In this document: positions 23,707 through 32,472 of the stretch, in pieces
How positions within the stretch are numbered: the first letter of the stretch is position 1
Layout of the letters: each line of letters opens with the position of its first letter
Assembly: GCF_029212575.1 (NCBI RefSeq)
Contig: NZ_JARGPK010000073.1
Span: forward strand, 1 to 33,568
Direction of reading: 5' to 3'
DNA from: Antarcticimicrobium sp.
Lineage (GTDB): Bacteria; Pseudomonadota; Alphaproteobacteria; Rhodobacterales; Rhodobacteraceae
DNA length: 33,568 nt
Made by a program: the position numbers and the translations under genes
The notes under the pieces: model-generated
The model's input: the letters and a program-made list of their open reading frames with translations, nothing else
Database searches by the model: none
What the model was told of the DNA's origin: nothing

Positions 23707-24441
23707 TCAGCCGCTCCGCTGCGCGCGTTCGGCCATCACGTTGCGCCCAAGGTCCTGAGTGTAGACTTCGAGTTCGCTGAGCACGGCCTCTGCCGCAGCC
23801 GCCTCCCGCGCCTCGATCGCGTCGGCAATCCGGGCGTGCAACCCGACGATCTCGGTGCGCGAGCGGGCGGTGAAGGTGATCATGTTCATCAAGGGCTGCA
23901 TCGCCTCGACTGCCCCGGCAAGCTGGTAGGACAGCACCGGGTTGCCGGCGCCGTCCACCAGCGCCCGGTGGAACGCCACATCGGAGGCGCAAAAGGCCTC
24001 ATCGGTCAGGCCGGGCTGGCCCTGGCGAAAGATCTCGGAGCGCATGGTGGCCAGGTGATCGGCGCTGCGCCGCTGGGCCGAAAGCGGCGCGCAGGCCCGT
24101 TCCAGCGCATAGCGCGCCTCGCAGGCGGTGTCGAAGCGGATCGCGTTCATGCTGAGCAGCAGGGTCGAGGTGGTGATCTGCTGGCTGTAGGCATCCTCGT
24201 AACTGAGCCGCCGGACAAAGGCGCCGCCGGTGGCGCCGCGCTGGGTGCGGATCAGGCTTTGGGCGGCCAGCCGTTTCAACGCCTCACGCACGGTGGGGCG
24301 GGAGACGTGGAAATGATCGGCCAGTTCCGCCTCGGACGGCAGGCGCTCATCCACGATCAGCGCGCCGGACACGATGGCGTCGCGGATCGCGGCGGCGATC
24401 TGGGCCGAGAGATCGGCGGGTTTGTTCGGGTCGATTTTCAT
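23707..24441 (-). CDS. GntR/FadR-family transcriptional regulator
   Basis: The 244-residue repressor-type regulator has an N-terminal winged helix (LPSEAELADHFHVSRPTVREALKRLAAQSLI, about residues 35-65) and an all-helical FCD ligand-binding domain with the usual Asp/His metal positions (FCASDVAFHRALVDGAGNPVL). FadR-subfamily members respond to small carboxylates or acyl-CoAs. It is divergent from acuI, with two GTCnGAC elements in the shared promoter, so it most likely controls acuI and itself. ATG at 24441 is used; a longer frame would start inside the operator region. In Rhodobacter sphaeroides acuI is controlled by a TetR-type AcuR, so a GntR regulator would be a different solution. Confidence 0.9.
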   Translation of the reverse strand: MKIDPNKPADLSAQIAAAIRDAIVSGALIVDERLPSEAELADHFHVSRPTVREALKRLAAQSLIRTQRGATGGAFVRRLSYEDAYSQQITTSTLLLSMNAIRFDTACEARYALERACAPLSAQRRSADHLATMRSEIFRQGQPGLTDEAFCASDVAFHRALVDGAGNPVLSYQLAGAVEAMQPLMNMITFTARSRTEIVGLHARIADAIEAREAAAAEAVLSELEVYTQDLGRNVMAERAQRSG

Positions 24442-24457
24442 GGGACCGTGAAATTCA

Positions 24458-24485
24458 TTTGTCAGACATTTAAAAGTCTGACATT
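24458..24485. promoter_or_regulatory. Candidate GntR operator: paired GTCnGAC elements
   Basis: GTCAGAC (24461-24467) and GTCTGAC (24476-24482) are each near-palindromic, are inverted copies of one another, and are centred 15 bases apart. Each is followed by ATTTAAAA, so the region also reads as a 15-base direct repeat. GT-n-AC-type cores are typical of FadR-subfamily operators. It lies between the divergent regulator and acuI. Confidence 0.6.
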
Positions 24486-24594
24486 TAAAAAGCAAGCTGT
24501 GAGTCGGTGTCGGTGAGAGGAATGGGTTTGCCGAGGGCGGGAACGCCAGGCGGCCTCGGTGGACGAAATGAACCGAACTTGAAGGAGAGAGACG

Positions 24595-25590
24595 ATGTTC
24601 AACGCGCTAGTGGTGACCAAGGACGAGGACAGCGGCAAGACCAGCGCCGCTGTGCAACAGATCGCGGTCGATGACCTGCCGCAGGGCGAGGTGCTGGTCG
24701 CGGTCGAGTATTCCACCCTCAATTACAAGGACGGGCTTTGCATCGGGCCGGGCGCCGGACTGGTGCGAAAGTATCCGCATGTACCGGGGATCGATTTCGC
24801 CGGCACCGTGGAAGAGAGCGCGGACGCGCGCTACAAGCCCGGCGACAAGGTGGTGCTGACCGGCCGGCGCGTTGGCGAGGCGCATTGGGGCGGTTACGCG
24901 CAAAAGGCGCGGGTGCTGGCCGATTGGCTGGTGCCCCTGCCCGAGGGGCTGGACAGCCGCGCCGCGATGGCGGTGGGCACCGCCGGGTTCACCGCGATGC
25001 TGGCGGTGATGGCGCTGGAGGATCACGGGCTGCAAAAGGACCACGGGCCGGTGCTGGTGACCGGCGCCGCCGGCGGTGTCGGCAGCGTGGCGACCGCGAT
25101 CCTGGCGCATCTGGGCCATGAGGTGGCCGCCGTCACCGGCCGGCCCGAGCAGGAGGCCTATCTGCGTGGCCTTGGCGCCAGCCAGATCGTGCCGCGCGAC
25201 GAACTGACCGAGGTCACCCGCAAGCCGCTGGAGAGCGAGCAATGGGCCGGCTGCGTCGATGCGGTGGCGGGCGCCATGCTGGGCCGGGTGCTCAAGCAGA
25301 TCAAATATGGCGGCTCGGTCGCCGCCATCGGCCTGGCCGGGGGCGCCGCGATCGAAGGCGCGCTGATCACCCCCTTCATCCTGCGGTCGGTGAACCTGCT
25401 GGGCATCGACAGCGTGATGCAGCCCTATGACAACCGTCTGCGCGCCTGGCAGCGGATCGCGAGGGATCTGCCGATGGACAAGCTCGAGGCGATGGTGCAG
25501 CCCGCCACACTGTCGGATCTGCCGCAACTGGGGGCCGATATCCTCAAGGGGCAGGTCAAGGGGCGCGTGGTGGTGGACGTCAACGCCTGA
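24595..25590 (+). CDS. acuI: Acrylyl-CoA reductase AcuI (MDR family)
   Basis: The 331-residue NADPH-dependent enzyme reduces acryloyl-CoA to propionyl-CoA, the detoxifying step of DMSP/acrylate and 3-hydroxypropionate metabolism. The N-terminus MFNALVVTKDEDSGKTSAAV, then VEYSTLNYKDGLCIGPGAGLVRKYPHVPGIDFAGTV, matches the YhdH/AcuI family. It lacks structural zinc cysteines, unlike the dehydrogenase at 3013. The nucleotide-binding motif is VTGAAGGVGSVATAILAHLG (about residues 155-175). GGAGAGA precedes ATG. It is divergent from a GntR regulator and ends at a strong terminator, so it is monocistronic. No DMSP lyase is in the window. Confidence 0.93.
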   Translation: MFNALVVTKDEDSGKTSAAVQQIAVDDLPQGEVLVAVEYSTLNYKDGLCIGPGAGLVRKYPHVPGIDFAGTVEESADARYKPGDKVVLTGRRVGEAHWGGYAQKARVLADWLVPLPEGLDSRAAMAVGTAGFTAMLAVMALEDHGLQKDHGPVLVTGAAGGVGSVATAILAHLGHEVAAVTGRPEQEAYLRGLGASQIVPRDELTEVTRKPLESEQWAGCVDAVAGAMLGRVLKQIKYGGSVAAIGLAGGAAIEGALITPFILRSVNLLGIDSVMQPYDNRLRAWQRIARDLPMDKLEAMVQPATLSDLPQLGADILKGQVKGRVVVDVNA

Positions 25591-25615
25591 CACCCATCCC
25601 TGCCGGAAATGTCGG

Positions 25616-25645
25616 AAGCCGCGATCAAAGGGTCGCGGCTTTTTT
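25616..25645 (+). terminator. Intrinsic terminator after acuI
   Basis: AAGCCGCGA (25616-25624) and TCGCGGCTT (25633-25641) form a perfect 9-bp stem with an 8-base loop, followed by a T-run to 25645. Confidence 0.92.
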
Positions 25646-25795
25646 GCATTTCAGACGGATCTGCGGTTACGGTGATCCAACGGACCTGCGACAATCTGTC
25701 AGGTACGTCAGCGAAATCCGTGCGCTCTGCGGGGTTCGAGCCTGTGCCGCCCGGCCCCCCGGCTCGCTCGAGACAAACAGGGAGGGACATTACCC

Positions 25796-26212
25796 GTGTT
25801 TTCCAAGATCATGGCGCCGGTGGACCTGGCGCATCTGGACAAGTTGCGGCGCGCGATCGATTGCGCGGCCGACTTGGCCGGTCATTACGGGGCGGACCTG
25901 GTCTATGTCGGCGTGACGGCCGAAACCCCGGGTGCGCTGGGCCACAACCCGGCCGAATACGCCGCGCGGCTGGAGGCCTTCGCCGCCGAACAGGCCGAGG
26001 CGCATGGCATCATCGCAAGCGCCCACGCGATGGCCGCGCACGATCCCACCACCGACCTCGACGACGCCCTGTTCAGGGCGATCGACGACATCGGCGCCGA
26101 CCTGGTGGTGATGCAGAGCCATGTTCCCAACCTGACCGATTACATCTGGCCCTCGAACGGCGGCAAGCTGGCCGCCCACGCCAAGGTCTCGGTCATGGTG
26201 GTGCGCGGCTGA
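25796..26212 (+). CDS. Universal stress protein (UspA family)
   Basis: The 138-residue single-domain Usp starts FSKIMAPVDLAHLDKLRRAI and has the alpha/beta nucleotide-binding fold (GADLVYVGVTAET, DIGADLVVMQSHVP). It ends NGGKLAAHAKVSVMVVR. The classical GxxGx9G(S/T) ATP-binding loop is changed; the QSHVPNLTDYIWPSNGGKL form resembles Usp proteins linked to TRAP transporters such as TeaD. The start is GTG at 25796 with GGGAGG about nine bases upstream; ATG at 25811 is possible. It lies 37 bases before a BCCT transporter gene, so it is probably co-transcribed and may regulate that carrier. Confidence 0.9.
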   Translation: MFSKIMAPVDLAHLDKLRRAIDCAADLAGHYGADLVYVGVTAETPGALGHNPAEYAARLEAFAAEQAEAHGIIASAHAMAAHDPTTDLDDALFRAIDDIGADLVVMQSHVPNLTDYIWPSNGGKLAAHAKVSVMVVRG

Positions 26213-26249
26213 TCCGCCGAACGAAATACATGCGAACAGGAGGTCTTTG

Positions 26250-27890
<1,641 letters not shown>

Positions 27891-27919
27891 ATTCGCGCAG
27901 CTGCGACAATTGACATCGG

Positions 27920-27943
27920 CCCCGGGGTGCTTGCGCCCCGGGG
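27920..27943 (+). terminator. GC-rich hairpin after the BCCT gene
   Basis: Two copies of CCCCGGGG (27920-27927 and 27936-27943) can pair across an 8-base loop. The following T-content is low (GTCGTTT), so termination may be partial. Confidence 0.6.
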
Positions 27944-28006
27944 TCGTTTGCAGTTGAGTGCCGGTCAAACACGGCGGCGGATACGCCGGAACGGACGGAG
28001 GAACGA

Positions 28007-29230
28007 ATGAAGCTGGATATCGATTTCGTGCGGGCGCAATTTCCCGCGTTTTCCGAACCGGTGCTGCAGGGGCAGGCGTTCTTCGAGAACGCCGGCGGCT
28101 CCTATACCTGTGCGCCGGTGATCGACCGGCTGACGCGCTATTACACCCAGCGCAAGGTCCAGCCCTACGCCCCCTACGAGGCCAGCCGCCTTGCGGGCGA
28201 GGAGATGGACGAGGCCCGCGCCCGCATGGCCGCGATCCTGGGGGTGGAGACCGATGAGCTGTCCTTCGGCCCCTCGACCACGCAAAACACCTATGTGCTG
28301 GCCCAGGCCGTGCGCCAGTGGATGCAACCGGGCGAGGCGATCGTGGTCACCAACCAGGATCACGAGGCCAACTCCGGCCCTTGGCGCCGGCTGGCCGACG
28401 AAGGCATCGAAGTGCGCGAGTGGAAGATCGACCCGGCGACCGGCCACCTGAACCCCGAAGATCTCGAAGATCTGCTGGACGAAAGCGTGCGGCTGGTCTG
28501 TTTCCCGCATTGCTCCAACGTGGTGGGCGAGATCAACCCGGTGACCGAGATCACCGCCATGGCCCATGCCGCCGGGGCCTTTGTCTGCGTCGACGGCGTC
28601 TCCTTTGCGCCGCACGGGTTTCCGGACGTGGGCGCGCTTGGGCCCGACATCTACCTGTTTTCCGCCTACAAGACCTTTGGCCCGCATCAGGGGCTGATGG
28701 TGATCCGTCGCGCGCTGGGCGCGCTGCTGCCGAACCAGGCACATTATTTCAACGCCGACACGCTCTACAAGCGGTTCACTCCGGCCGGACCGGATCACGC
28801 ACAGGTCGCGGCCAGCGCGGGGATGGCCGATTACTATGACGCGCTTTGCGATCATCACGGCGGGCCGGGAACGGGGGCCGTGGAACGCGCCGGTTTCGTC
28901 AATGGGCTGATCCGGGCGCATGAGGTGGAATTGCTGCAACCGCTGCTGGACGCGGTATCGGCGCGCAACGATCTGCGGCTGATCGGCCCCTCGGATGCGG
29001 CGCGACGCGCGCCGACGGTGGCGCTGGCGCTGAACCGCCCGGCCGAACCGGTGGCGGCGGACCTGGCCGCGCATGGGGTGATGGCAGGCGGCGGCGATTT
29101 CTACGCGGTGCGCCCCCTCCAGGCGATGGGGGTCGATCCGGCGCAGGGCGTGCTGCGGCTGAGTTTCACCCATTACACCCATCCCGACGAGATCGCCCAG
29201 CTTCTGACAACGCTGGAGAAGGTTCTTTGA
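28007..29230 (+). CDS. Class V aminotransferase-like PLP enzyme
   Basis: The 407-residue fold-type I PLP enzyme is of the cysteine desulfurase/class V aminotransferase group. Family features are FFENAGGSYTCAPVIDRL at the N-terminus, SFGPSTTQNTYVLAQ, DHEANSGPW, the PLP-binding Asp in VCVDGVSFAPHG, and Lys222 in FSAYKTFGPHQG as the Schiff-base lysine. There is no clear IscS/SufS catalytic-cysteine loop and no suf/isc context, so a desulfurase in iron-sulfur assembly is unlikely. Substrate is unknown. GGAGG precedes ATG. phrB begins 56 bases after its stop on the same strand. Confidence 0.87.
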   Translation: MKLDIDFVRAQFPAFSEPVLQGQAFFENAGGSYTCAPVIDRLTRYYTQRKVQPYAPYEASRLAGEEMDEARARMAAILGVETDELSFGPSTTQNTYVLAQAVRQWMQPGEAIVVTNQDHEANSGPWRRLADEGIEVREWKIDPATGHLNPEDLEDLLDESVRLVCFPHCSNVVGEINPVTEITAMAHAAGAFVCVDGVSFAPHGFPDVGALGPDIYLFSAYKTFGPHQGLMVIRRALGALLPNQAHYFNADTLYKRFTPAGPDHAQVAASAGMADYYDALCDHHGGPGTGAVERAGFVNGLIRAHEVELLQPLLDAVSARNDLRLIGPSDAARRAPTVALALNRPAEPVAADLAAHGVMAGGGDFYAVRPLQAMGVDPAQGVLRLSFTHYTHPDEIAQLLTTLEKVL

Positions 29231-29286
29231 GTTTTTCGTGATCCGGCCCGCGCCGCCCCGCGTATGCAGAAAAAAGCGGGTGGAAT

Positions 29287-30729
29287 ATGAGCGAGCCTTC
29301 TTCTTCGGTGATTGTCTGGTTCCGGCGCGATCTGCGGCTGTCGGATCACGCGGCGCTGGCGGCGGCCTGCGGCGGCGGCCGCCCGGTGATCCCGATTTTC
29401 ATCCTCGATGAGCAGGCCGAGGCGCTGGGCGCGGCGCCGAAATGGCGGCTGGGCCGGGGACTTGCCGCGTTGCAGGCAGAGCTGGAGCGTATCGGCAGCC
29501 GTCTGATCCTGCGTCGGGGCGAGGCGCGCGGGGTGCTGAACGACCTGATTGCCGCGACCGGGGCAGGGGCGGTGCATTGGACACGGGCCTATGATCCGGC
29601 GGCGCAGGCCCGCGATTTCTCGGTGAAAGCCGACCTCAAGGCGCACGGGATCGACGCCCACTCGTTTCCCGGGCACCTGCTGTTCGAGCCCTGGACGGTG
29701 GAGACCAAGACCGGCGGCTATTACCGTGTGTTCTCGCCGATGTGGAAGGCGGTGCGACAGCGCGACGTGGCCGCGCCGGAGCCGCGCCCGGGAACCATTC
29801 CGACGCCGGATCGCTGGCCGCGCTCCGACCGGCTGGAGGATTGGGCGCTCGGCGCCGGGATGCGGCGCGGCGCTGATGTTGTGGCACCCCACGTGCAGGC
29901 GGGCGAGGTCGCCGCACAGGAACGGTTGGACCTGTTTCTCGACGCGGGCATCGGGGCCTATGACACGCGGCGCGACATCCCCGGGGTGGATGGCACCTCC
30001 GGCCTGTCGCAATACCTTTCGCTGGGCGAGATCAGCCCGCAGCGGTGCTGGCACGCCGGCCTGCGGGCGCGGCAAGAGGGCCAGCCCGGCGCCGACACCT
30101 TTCTCAAGGAGCTGGTCTGGCGCGAGTTCGCCTATCACCTGATGTACCACAGCCCGCATATCCTGACCGGGAACTGGCGCCCCGAATGGGACCGGTTCCC
30201 GTGGCGGACCGACCCGGCGCATCCGCATGTGCTGGCCTGGAAACAGGGGCGCACCGGCATGCCCTTCGTCGATGCGGCGATGCGTGAGATGCATGTCACC
30301 GGTCGGATGCACAATCGCGGGCGGATGATCGTGGCAAGCTATCTGACAAAGCACCTGATGACCCATTGGCGCATCGGGCGGGACTGGTTCGAGCAGCACC
30401 TGGTTGATTGGGACCCGGCCAGCAACGCGATGGGCTGGCAATGGGCTGCCGGATCGGGGCCGGACGCCGCGCCCTATTTCCGCGTCTTCAACCCCGAGAC
30501 CCAGTTGGACAAGTTCGACCGCGACGGCGCCTATCGCCGGGCCTGGATCGCCGAGGGGCAGGGCGCGCCGCCGGAAACCGCGCTGGCGTATTTCCATGCC
30601 ATTCCAAAGCGTTGGGCGCTGTCGCCCGATGATCCCTATCCTGCGCCGGTGGTCGGCGCATCGGAAGGCCGAAGAATTGCGCTGGAGGCTTACCAGGGCC
30701 GTGCGTTGGCCGACATTCCCTACAGTTGA
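29287..30729 (+). CDS. phrB: Deoxyribodipyrimidine photolyase (class I CPD type)
   Basis: The 480-residue flavoprotein repairs UV-induced cyclobutane pyrimidine dimers with light energy. The N-terminal antenna-binding Rossmann domain starts VIVWFRRDLRLSDHAALAAA. The C-terminal FAD domain shows TSGLSQYLSLGEISPQR, GRTGMPFVDAAMREMHVTGRMHNRGRMI and NAMGWQWAAGSGPDAAPYFRVFNP, all standard for class I photolyases. Length and motif order are intact. It could in principle be a cryptochrome, but the active-site residues around MHNRGRM and the WQW segment favour repair. It sits between a PLP enzyme gene and cfa, on the same strand. Confidence 0.95.
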   Translation: MSEPSSSVIVWFRRDLRLSDHAALAAACGGGRPVIPIFILDEQAEALGAAPKWRLGRGLAALQAELERIGSRLILRRGEARGVLNDLIAATGAGAVHWTRAYDPAAQARDFSVKADLKAHGIDAHSFPGHLLFEPWTVETKTGGYYRVFSPMWKAVRQRDVAAPEPRPGTIPTPDRWPRSDRLEDWALGAGMRRGADVVAPHVQAGEVAAQERLDLFLDAGIGAYDTRRDIPGVDGTSGLSQYLSLGEISPQRCWHAGLRARQEGQPGADTFLKELVWREFAYHLMYHSPHILTGNWRPEWDRFPWRTDPAHPHVLAWKQGRTGMPFVDAAMREMHVTGRMHNRGRMIVASYLTKHLMTHWRIGRDWFEQHLVDWDPASNAMGWQWAAGSGPDAAPYFRVFNPETQLDKFDRDGAYRRAWIAEGQGAPPETALAYFHAIPKRWALSPDDPYPAPVVGASEGRRIALEAYQGRALADIPYS

Positions 30730-30788
30730 CTTGCCTGGCGGGAAAACCCGGCCTAGCCTTGATCTCAAGCGGACAAATGGAGGGGTGG

Positions 30789-31997
30789 ATGATCCTGACA
30801 TCGACCGAGGGGCAGAAGAACCTGCCGAGATATTTCGCGCAGGTCATGACGCTGCTGCGCACGATGGATTGCGGCCGCCTCGACATCAAGCTGCCCGACG
30901 GGCGGGTGTTCCGCGCCGAGGGGCGCAGGCCGGGGCCGGTGGCCGAGATGCATGTGCACAACCCCGATCTGTTCGCCCGGCTGATCCGCGAGGGCGACCT
31001 GGGGTTTTGTGACGCCTACCTCGAACATTGGTGGAGCACGCCGGATCTTCAGGCCTTCATGGATCTGGTGCACCGGGGCAACGACACCGTCTATGACGGG
31101 TTTCCCGGGCAGGGGCTGGTCCGGGCGTTCGAGAAACTCCGGTTCTGGCTGCATCGCAACCACCGCAAGCAGGCGCGCAGGAACATCTCCTATCACTACG
31201 ATCTGGGCAACGATTTCTACAAGCTGTGGCTCGACGGGACGATGACCTATTCCAGCGCGCTGTTCGAGACCGGGCAGGAACCGCTGGAGCGGGCGCAGCA
31301 GGCCAAGTACGCCAGCATGATCGACCAGATGGGCGCGCGCGCGGGCGATCACATCCTCGAGATCGGCTGCGGCTGGGGCGGCTTCGCGGAATATGCCGCG
31401 CGCGAGCGCGGGTTGAAGGTGACCGGGCTGACCATCAGCAGCGAGCAGTTGAAGTACGCAAAGGAACGCATTGAAAATGCAGGGCTTTCCAATAAGGTTG
31501 AATTCAAGCTTCAGGATTACCGCGACGAACGTGGCCAGTATGATGGCGTCGCCAGTATCGAGATGTTCGAGGCCGTGGGCGAGAAATACTGGCCGGTCTA
31601 TTTCGACACTCTGCGCGAACGGCTGAAGCCCGGGCGCAATGCCACGCTGCAGATCATCACCGTCGCGGACCGCCGTTGGGAGGTTTACAGGCGCGGGGTG
31701 GATTTCATCCAGAAGCATATCTTTCCCGGCGGGATGCTGCCCTGTCCGCGGGTATTGCAGGAACAGGTGGACCGGGCCGGGCTGAGCGTGGTGCGCTCGA
31801 TGGAGTTCGGGCCAAGCTATGACCTGACGCTGCGCCGCTGGCACGAGACCTTCAACGCCAAGTGGGACGAGATTGCCGAGATGGGGTTCGACGACCGCTT
31901 TCGGCGGATGTGGAATTTCTACCTTACCGCTTGCGCCGCCGCGTTCGACAGCGCCACAGTGGACGTGACACAGATGACCGTGTCGCGGCCGGGATAG
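30789..31997 (+). CDS. cfa: Cyclopropane-fatty-acyl-phospholipid synthase
   Basis: The 402-residue SAM-dependent enzyme adds a methylene bridge across cis double bonds of membrane phospholipid acyl chains. The N-terminal domain is followed by the methyltransferase core: NISYHYDLGNDFYKLWLD, SAM-binding ILEIGCGWGGFAEYAA (about 188-203) and ASIEMFEAVGEKYWPVYF. The conserved cysteine is Cys382 in MWNFYLTACAAAF, equivalent to the essential Cys near the C-terminus of E. coli Cfa. ATG at 30789 is preferred, with GGAGG just upstream; ATG at 30777 and a TTG at 30726 are alternatives. It is followed after only 7 bases by trgA. Confidence 0.94.
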   Translation: MILTSTEGQKNLPRYFAQVMTLLRTMDCGRLDIKLPDGRVFRAEGRRPGPVAEMHVHNPDLFARLIREGDLGFCDAYLEHWWSTPDLQAFMDLVHRGNDTVYDGFPGQGLVRAFEKLRFWLHRNHRKQARRNISYHYDLGNDFYKLWLDGTMTYSSALFETGQEPLERAQQAKYASMIDQMGARAGDHILEIGCGWGGFAEYAARERGLKVTGLTISSEQLKYAKERIENAGLSNKVEFKLQDYRDERGQYDGVASIEMFEAVGEKYWPVYFDTLRERLKPGRNATLQIITVADRRWEVYRRGVDFIQKHIFPGGMLPCPRVLQEQVDRAGLSVVRSMEFGPSYDLTLRRWHETFNAKWDEIAEMGFDDRFRRMWNFYLTACAAAFDSATVDVTQMTVSRPG

Positions 31998-32004
31998 GTG
32001 CAGG

Positions 32005-32445
32005 ATGCCCACCGCCGCCCGCCTGATCGCCGCCCTCTGCCTGGCCGTTGTGGCCTTTGCCGTGTCCGTGCAGGTCATGCCGCAAATGCCCGAGGGCATG
32101 GATTTCGGGTATTTCGTTCCGGTAAACATCGGCATCGGGCTTGTCTGCGGCTGGGTCGTGATGGGGCGGTATCGGTCGCAGGGGGTGGTGGGCGCGTTGA
32201 ACAACGGCCTCGCCGGGGTTGCTGTCCTTGTTTTCTGGGGTTTGGTGGTGCAGGGGGGGAACGAGATGTTCCGCCTGGCGATGGATCGCCGGTTTCATGG
32301 CCCCGTTGACGCGATCTATGCGGTGTTCGAGCTTTCGGTCGGCTATGCGCAGTACCTGTTGACCCCGGGAATCGTGGCAACGGTGCTGATCGGGGGGCTC
32401 CTGTCGGGGCTCATGACGCGCCTGGCCGGAATGCTCTGGCGCTAG
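32005..32445 (+). CDS. trgA: TrgA-family membrane protein
   Basis: The 146-residue inner-membrane protein has four hydrophobic segments (ARLIAALCLAVVAFAVSV, VPVNIGIGLVCGWVVMG, LNNGLAGVAVLVFWGLVV, LLTPGIVATVLIGGLLSGLM). The pattern, the length and the following gene with a cyclotransferase-like plus Nudix layout match the trgAB tellurite-resistance locus described in Rhodobacter sphaeroides. The biochemical role of TrgA is not known. It starts 7 bases after cfa and precedes the TrgB-like gene by 27 bases, so all three may be co-transcribed. Confidence 0.82.
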   Translation: MPTAARLIAALCLAVVAFAVSVQVMPQMPEGMDFGYFVPVNIGIGLVCGWVVMGRYRSQGVVGALNNGLAGVAVLVFWGLVVQGGNEMFRLAMDRRFHGPVDAIYAVFELSVGYAQYLLTPGIVATVLIGGLLSGLMTRLAGMLWR

Positions 32446-32472
32446 ATATTTCAATTCGAAGGTAGTCGGAAT

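Noticed and set aside
23547-23780. 77-codon plus-strand frame over the ssrA region
   Set aside because: It runs antisense through the tmRNA acceptor piece, which accounts for the sequence by paired stems and a tag frame.
25729-25760. Sequence GGGTTCGAGCC resembling a tRNA T-arm
   Set aside because: No acceptor, D or anticodon arm could be built around it and no CCA-type end follows; it is likely chance.
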